NCBI GenBank assembly: GCA_902779125.1
Contig: CACZAC010000001.1
Coordinates: 106,071-170,070, forward strand
From: an uncultured Bacteroidales bacterium
GTDB lineage: Bacteria; Bacteroidota; Bacteroidia; Bacteroidales; Muribaculaceae
Reading direction: 5' to 3'
DNA length: 64,000 nucleotides
In this document: piece after piece, positions 60,922 to 64,000 of the stretch
Position numbering within the stretch: position 1 is the first letter of the stretch
How the letters are laid out: every line of letters starts with the position of its first letter
The notes under the pieces: model-generated
What the model was told of the DNA's origin: nothing
The model's input: only the letters and a program-made list of their open reading frames with translations
The model's database searches: none
Made by a program: the position numbers and the translations under genes

Positions 60922-61827
60922 ATGAAACCGACATTATTTGTACTTGCTGCAGGTATGGGAAGCCGTTACGGTGGCCTCAAGCAGCTCGATGGTCTCGGCC
61001 CTCATGGCGAGACAATTATGGACTATTCAATTTATGACGCTATCCATAGCGGATTTGGTAAGGTGGTCTTTGTGATTCGTAAAGACTTCGAGGCTGATTT
61101 CCGCGAGAAGATTTTATCAAAATATGAGGGACATATCCCTGTTGAACTCGTCTTCCAGGGTCTCAACGACTTGCCTGAGGGCTTTACCTGTCCCGCCGAA
61201 CGCGTAAAACCTTGGGGCACTAACCATGCCCTGTTGATGGGTAAGGATGTCATCAATGAGCCTTTTGCCATCATTAATGCCGACGACTACTATGGCCGTA
61301 ACAGCTTCGAGGTTATGGCAGCCGAATTGTCGTCACTGCCCGAGGGCAGCAAGGGCCACTACAGCATGGTAGGCTTCAAGGTGGGCAATACCATGAGCGA
61401 GAGCGGCACTGTGGCACGTGGCGTCTGCGAGACCCGCGACGGCCTGCTCACCGGTGTGGTGGAACGCACCAGCATCGGCTATGATGCCGACCACAACATC
61501 GTCTTCACCGACGAGAACGGCGATGTCCAGCAACTGGCATTCGAAACCCCCGTATCGATGAATTTCTGGGGCTTCACACCCGACTACTTTGTGCACAGCG
61601 AGAAATGTTTCGTTGACTTCCTCAAGGAAAACCTTGATAAGCCCAAAGCCGAGTTCTTCATTCCCACGGTGGTTAACGAAATGGTCAATAACGGAACCGC
61701 CCAGGTGAAGGTCCTCACCACCGAGAGCAAGTGGTTTGGCGTGACCTATGCCGCCGACCGTCAAGGTGTAGTCGATAAGTTTGCTGAGTTACATACTACA
61801 GGCGTCTATCCCGACAAGATGTTCTAG
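60922..61827 (+). CDS. Sugar nucleotidyltransferase family protein
   Basis: 301-residue GT-A fold nucleotidyltransferase. NTP-binding loop LAAGMGSRYGG at 8-18, then KQLDGLGPHGETIMDYSI, AFPVxxADDYYG-type INADDYYG near residue 115, and the C-terminal WFGVTYAADRQGVVDKF. Relatives couple sugar 1-phosphates to UTP or other nucleotides. Placement after galK and galM suggests that it completes a galactose-1-phosphate or related activation route, but the substrate is not certain. It ends with a strong terminator at 61875-61914. Confidence 0.85.
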   Translation: MKPTLFVLAAGMGSRYGGLKQLDGLGPHGETIMDYSIYDAIHSGFGKVVFVIRKDFEADFREKILSKYEGHIPVELVFQGLNDLPEGFTCPAERVKPWGTNHALLMGKDVINEPFAIINADDYYGRNSFEVMAAELSSLPEGSKGHYSMVGFKVGNTMSESGTVARGVCETRDGLLTGVVERTSIGYDADHNIVFTDENGDVQQLAFETPVSMNFWGFTPDYFVHSEKCFVDFLKENLDKPKAEFFIPTVVNEMVNNGTAQVKVLTTESKWFGVTYAADRQGVVDKFAELHTTGVYPDKMF

Positions 61828-61874
61828 ACATTTACATGGTTTCCCATGCGGCTGCATTATAGCCGCCACCTAAT

Positions 61875-61914
61875 AAAAATCCCGCACTAGGACTTAAACA
61901 GTGCGGGATTTTTT
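61875..61914 (+). terminator. Terminator after the nucleotidyltransferase, abutting the next promoter
   Basis: 14-bp stem AAAAATCCCGCACT / AGTGCGGGATTTTT (61875-61888 and 61900-61914, allowing one T in the run) with an 11-base loop and a T-run. The T-run merges into the -7 box of the next gene. Confidence 0.8.
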
Positions 61915-61915
61915 G

Positions 61916-61923
61916 TATTTTTG
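61916..61923 (+). promoter_or_regulatory. -7 box (TATTTTTG) just before the DUF3667 start codon
   Basis: TATTTTTG matches TAnnTTTG and ends 4 bp before the ATG at 61928. Transcription would begin at or next to the start codon, suggesting a leaderless mRNA. No -33 TTTG at the right distance. Confidence 0.4.
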
Positions 61924-61927
61924 CGCC

Positions 61928-62890
61928 ATGAAATGGATGAAACAGGAAAAAGCCAAGAAGGCTCCACAAAAGAAAACCATCAAGAAGAATACGTTGTACC
62001 GTAATTTTCGTGCTTGGATTTTGCGTTTGGAGCATCGACAAAAGTACGACACGCCTTCTATTGTAGTGCGGGATACTGAATCTCATGTCTGTTCACATTG
62101 TGGAACAGAGTACACTGGCGCCTATTGTCCCAAGTGTAGTATGCCTGCCAGATGGAAACGCTTTAACTGGAAGCTTTTATTCTTGAATTTTATGGACATT
62201 TGGGGGATGGGCAATCGTCCCATGTTCCGTACGATTCGAGACCTTTTTTGGCGTCCTGGTTACATGATCAAGGACTATCTGCGTGGACATCACCTGTCTT
62301 ATTTCCCCCCCTTCAAAATGCTTGCTGTATGGACTATCATACTTATGTTCTTCATCTGGTTGCTGAAATATTTCAATCAAGTAAGTCCAAGTGATATAGA
62401 GGGTATTGTTGAGCATGCAAATAGTACGTTTAGAGATCGTTTATCGCCTTTGTCATCCCTTCTGTTAGAGCAAATAAGAATTGTTTCAGAATACTTGGAC
62501 AATCATCTGCTCTATAAATTCATATTACAGAATGTTCTGGTGGTGATTGCCGTTAAGTGGGCTTTTAAAAAGGTGAGTGATTTCAATTATGTCGAAACTT
62601 TCATTTCACAAATATATATCAACTGCCAGTTCCATATTTTGGCCTTTGCAACTATGTTATTGACGTGGCAAATCCCAAAAACTGAACCTTTCTTTCCATA
62701 CATGGAAGGATTTATTTTTCCTCCTTTGGTATTGGCATATGACTTCCATCAGCTATATGGTGTTAAATGGAAGAACGCCTTGTGGAAGACGGTTGTTGTT
62801 ATGTTTAACTTGATGATATTTTATTTGATTCTTGTACTGATAGTGATGGGTATTATCACTCTCGTCGAACATTTTACCAACCCAACATAA
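61928..62890 (+). CDS. DUF3667 membrane protein with zinc ribbon
   Basis: 320 residues. The N-terminal 75 are basic and cytoplasmic, with a zinc ribbon Cys55-x2-Cys58 and Cys67-x2-Cys70 (CSHC...CPKC), matching DUF3667. Four or five membrane helices follow (VWTIILMFFIWLL, FILQNVLVVIAV, VVMFNLMIFYLILVLIVMG). Function unknown; proteins of this family may sense or transport. The frame is open 27 bp upstream, but ATG 61928 follows the -7 box. It converges on the GH18 gene with 7 bp between stops. Confidence 0.82.
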   Translation: MKWMKQEKAKKAPQKKTIKKNTLYRNFRAWILRLEHRQKYDTPSIVVRDTESHVCSHCGTEYTGAYCPKCSMPARWKRFNWKLLFLNFMDIWGMGNRPMFRTIRDLFWRPGYMIKDYLRGHHLSYFPPFKMLAVWTIILMFFIWLLKYFNQVSPSDIEGIVEHANSTFRDRLSPLSSLLLEQIRIVSEYLDNHLLYKFILQNVLVVIAVKWAFKKVSDFNYVETFISQIYINCQFHILAFATMLLTWQIPKTEPFFPYMEGFIFPPLVLAYDFHQLYGVKWKNALWKTVVVMFNLMIFYLILVLIVMGIITLVEHFTNPT

Positions 62891-62897
62891 CCGATTG

Positions 62898-63923
62898 TTA
62901 ATCCCGCTCCATAACTCCGCGCCACGCGGTTTCGCGCAGGGAGCCCACTTCATCGTCGCAGCGGTATTCCCAGTACATCGCTCCGCGCATTCCCGTCTCA
63001 TGGATGAACCGGCATTTCCAGGCCAGTGACTCAGCGTCCTCATAGGTGCAGACCATTTCGCCGTCCTTGACCAGATAGGGCACTTTTGCTACATCGTCCC
63101 ACATGCGGGTAACGTCTGTCCGCTTCACGAGGGCCCCGTATGCCGTGTCCCCGAATCCTTTCACCGATCGCCCGTAAAAGGGCACTCCCAGTACCAACTT
63201 ATTGACGGGCATTCCTGCGTCTAGGTGCGCCTGTAAGGCCTCCTGTGCCGTCACGCGGCCCGACATCTCACTGCGGTATAGCGCCGCGTGGTGATAGGGT
63301 GGGTTGTCCACGTCATACATCATGATGTTCACCAGGTCAACGTAGGGTTCTATCGCCTTGAAATCCACATAGCGGGCATCGGCAATCGTAGCGCATGACA
63401 ATAGGTAACTCTTACCTAGAGCCTTGCGCAGTTCCTTCATTAGCAACGTGAAATTGTCAATGTCGGCAGGCGATGACGAGATACCCGCCTCGTTGCTGCT
63501 GGGATATTCCCAGTCGATGTCGATGCCGTCCAGGTTGTAGTCCTTGACAATGCGCTTGCAATCCCTGGCAAATGCCTTGCGACGCCTCTCGGTCGATGCC
63601 ATCTCACTGAACCCGCCAGCCGTCCAGCCACCGATGCTCAGTACGATATAAATCTGGTGATCCTTCTTCAATTCCACCAGTTGGCGCAGCCGCTCAGGGT
63701 GCTGGATGGTCACCCCGTCGTATGTCTTATTCACGTTCCCAAAAGCGTAGTTGATATGCGTCAGTACCGAACAGTCAGGAATTGGCATGTCAGCATTCCA
63801 TCCTGTCACATACGCCGCTACCACAGCCCCGTTATCCTTATGCTGGCCAGCCCACGTCGTCAACGCCACCGCTAACAGGCAAGTCAAGGTCAATATCCTC
63901 CTCATCATAATCATTTTCTTCAT
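62898..63923 (-). CDS. Glycoside hydrolase family 18 (chitinase/endo-beta-N-acetylglucosaminidase-like)
   Basis: 341 residues from ATG 63923, with a signal peptide (MKKMIMMRRILTLTCLLAVALTTWAGQ). The GH18 active-site motif DGIDIDWEYP is complete at 132-141 (Glu139 acid), preceded by LSIGGW at 95-100 and followed by YDVDNP-type and MYWEYRCDDE strands. It cleaves beta-1,4 linkages after N-acetylglucosamine; targets include chitin, glycoprotein N-glycans and peptidoglycan-like material. Predicted periplasmic or secreted. The -7 box TAATTTTG is at 63942-63935. Confidence 0.9.
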   Translation of the reverse strand: MKKMIMMRRILTLTCLLAVALTTWAGQHKDNGAVVAAYVTGWNADMPIPDCSVLTHINYAFGNVNKTYDGVTIQHPERLRQLVELKKDHQIYIVLSIGGWTAGGFSEMASTERRRKAFARDCKRIVKDYNLDGIDIDWEYPSSNEAGISSSPADIDNFTLLMKELRKALGKSYLLSCATIADARYVDFKAIEPYVDLVNIMMYDVDNPPYHHAALYRSEMSGRVTAQEALQAHLDAGMPVNKLVLGVPFYGRSVKGFGDTAYGALVKRTDVTRMWDDVAKVPYLVKDGEMVCTYEDAESLAWKCRFIHETGMRGAMYWEYRCDDEVGSLRETAWRGVMERD

Positions 63924-63934
63924 TAGTTCGTTCC

Positions 63935-63942
63935 CAAAATTA
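63935..63942 (-). promoter_or_regulatory. -7 box (TAATTTTG) of the GH18 gene
   Basis: TAATTTTG on the minus strand, 12 bp before the ATG at 63923. No -33 TTTG at the expected distance. Confidence 0.45.
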
Positions 63943-64000
63943 CAAAAATTTCCTAATACCACCAGTCGTCTCTACAAAATGTTTAACGTATCTTTGTTAA

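Noticed and set aside
1-64000. Genetic code change with TAG recoded, prompted by the marC interruption
   Set aside because: Several intact genes in the window end at TAG at the expected length, for example those ending at 7767 and 8516, so TAG is a normal stop.
1-64000. tRNA, rRNA, CRISPR arrays, IS elements and integrases
   Set aside because: I looked for cloverleaf-like segments, evenly spaced direct repeats with spacers, and transposase motifs and saw none that I could support.

Overview
The window looks like chromosomal DNA from a member of the Bacteroidales (gut or rumen Prevotellaceae/Muribaculaceae-like; the genus cannot be fixed from the sequence). Supporting signs are many TTTG-N19-21-TAnnTTTG promoters (the Bacteroidetes primary sigma consensus), few Shine-Dalgarno sites, BspA-type leucine-rich repeats, dockerin-tailed secreted proteins, and DUF4252 and DUF3667 proteins. 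TAA, TAG and TGA are all used as stops. I saw no tRNA, rRNA, CRISPR array, transposase or integrase.

Layout. (1) 1-4850: two tandem MFS transporters and a phosphohexomutase on the minus strand, then a small secreted orphan protein. (2) 4850-5700: a noncoding region with a consensus promoter, palindromes and a roughly 200-nt leader ending in a terminator-like hairpin. (3) 5700-28921: one strand-uniform surface-polysaccharide cluster: nine GT2 glycosyltransferases, five of them a tandem paralogous array, four GT4-like enzymes, an EpsG/Wzy-like polymerase, two acyltransferase-3 proteins, a pyruvyltransferase-family protein, a kinase/nucleotidyltransferase/HAD set, a PglC-type initiating phosphoglycosyltransferase, a bimodular PglD-like protein and an SDR. 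(4) 28937-40540: a carrier-protein and thioester section restarted by its own promoter: four acyl carrier proteins (one beside an FkbH protein), two KAS III enzymes with intact Cys-His-Asn triads, an AMP-forming ligase, a sugar-transfer-type ATP-grasp enzyme, a metallo-beta-lactamase-fold hydrolase, a DegT aminotransferase, a PglD acetyltransferase, a VOC protein and a further GT2. A terminator follows. This section is the best candidate for an undescribed system: ACP-bound acyl groups, including probable glyceryl-ACP, made for attachment to a glycan or amino sugar, or for a small molecule.

(5) 40620-53850: secreted and envelope genes: an exo/endonuclease/phosphatase-family protein, a lipoprotein, a GHL10-type glycoside hydrolase, three dockerin-bearing proteins, two paralogous outer-membrane barrels flanking a BspA-type LRR gene, and a marC gene cut by an in-frame TAG; nth and pheS lie among them. 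(6) 53958-57744: ackA, pta and pgk on the minus strand. (7) 58054-63923: a DUF4252 lipoprotein, galK-galM with a sugar nucleotidyltransferase, a DUF3667 membrane protein and a GH18 enzyme.

Working together: the phosphomutase and galactose genes can feed hexose phosphates and nucleotide sugars to the cluster; the phosphoglycosyltransferase starts a lipid-linked glycan, the glycosyltransferases extend it, the polymerase joins repeats, and the acyl, pyruvyl and ACP-dependent enzymes decorate it. No Wzx flippase, Wza/Wzc export protein or nucleotide-sugar dehydratase/epimerase is visible here, so those steps must be supplied from elsewhere.
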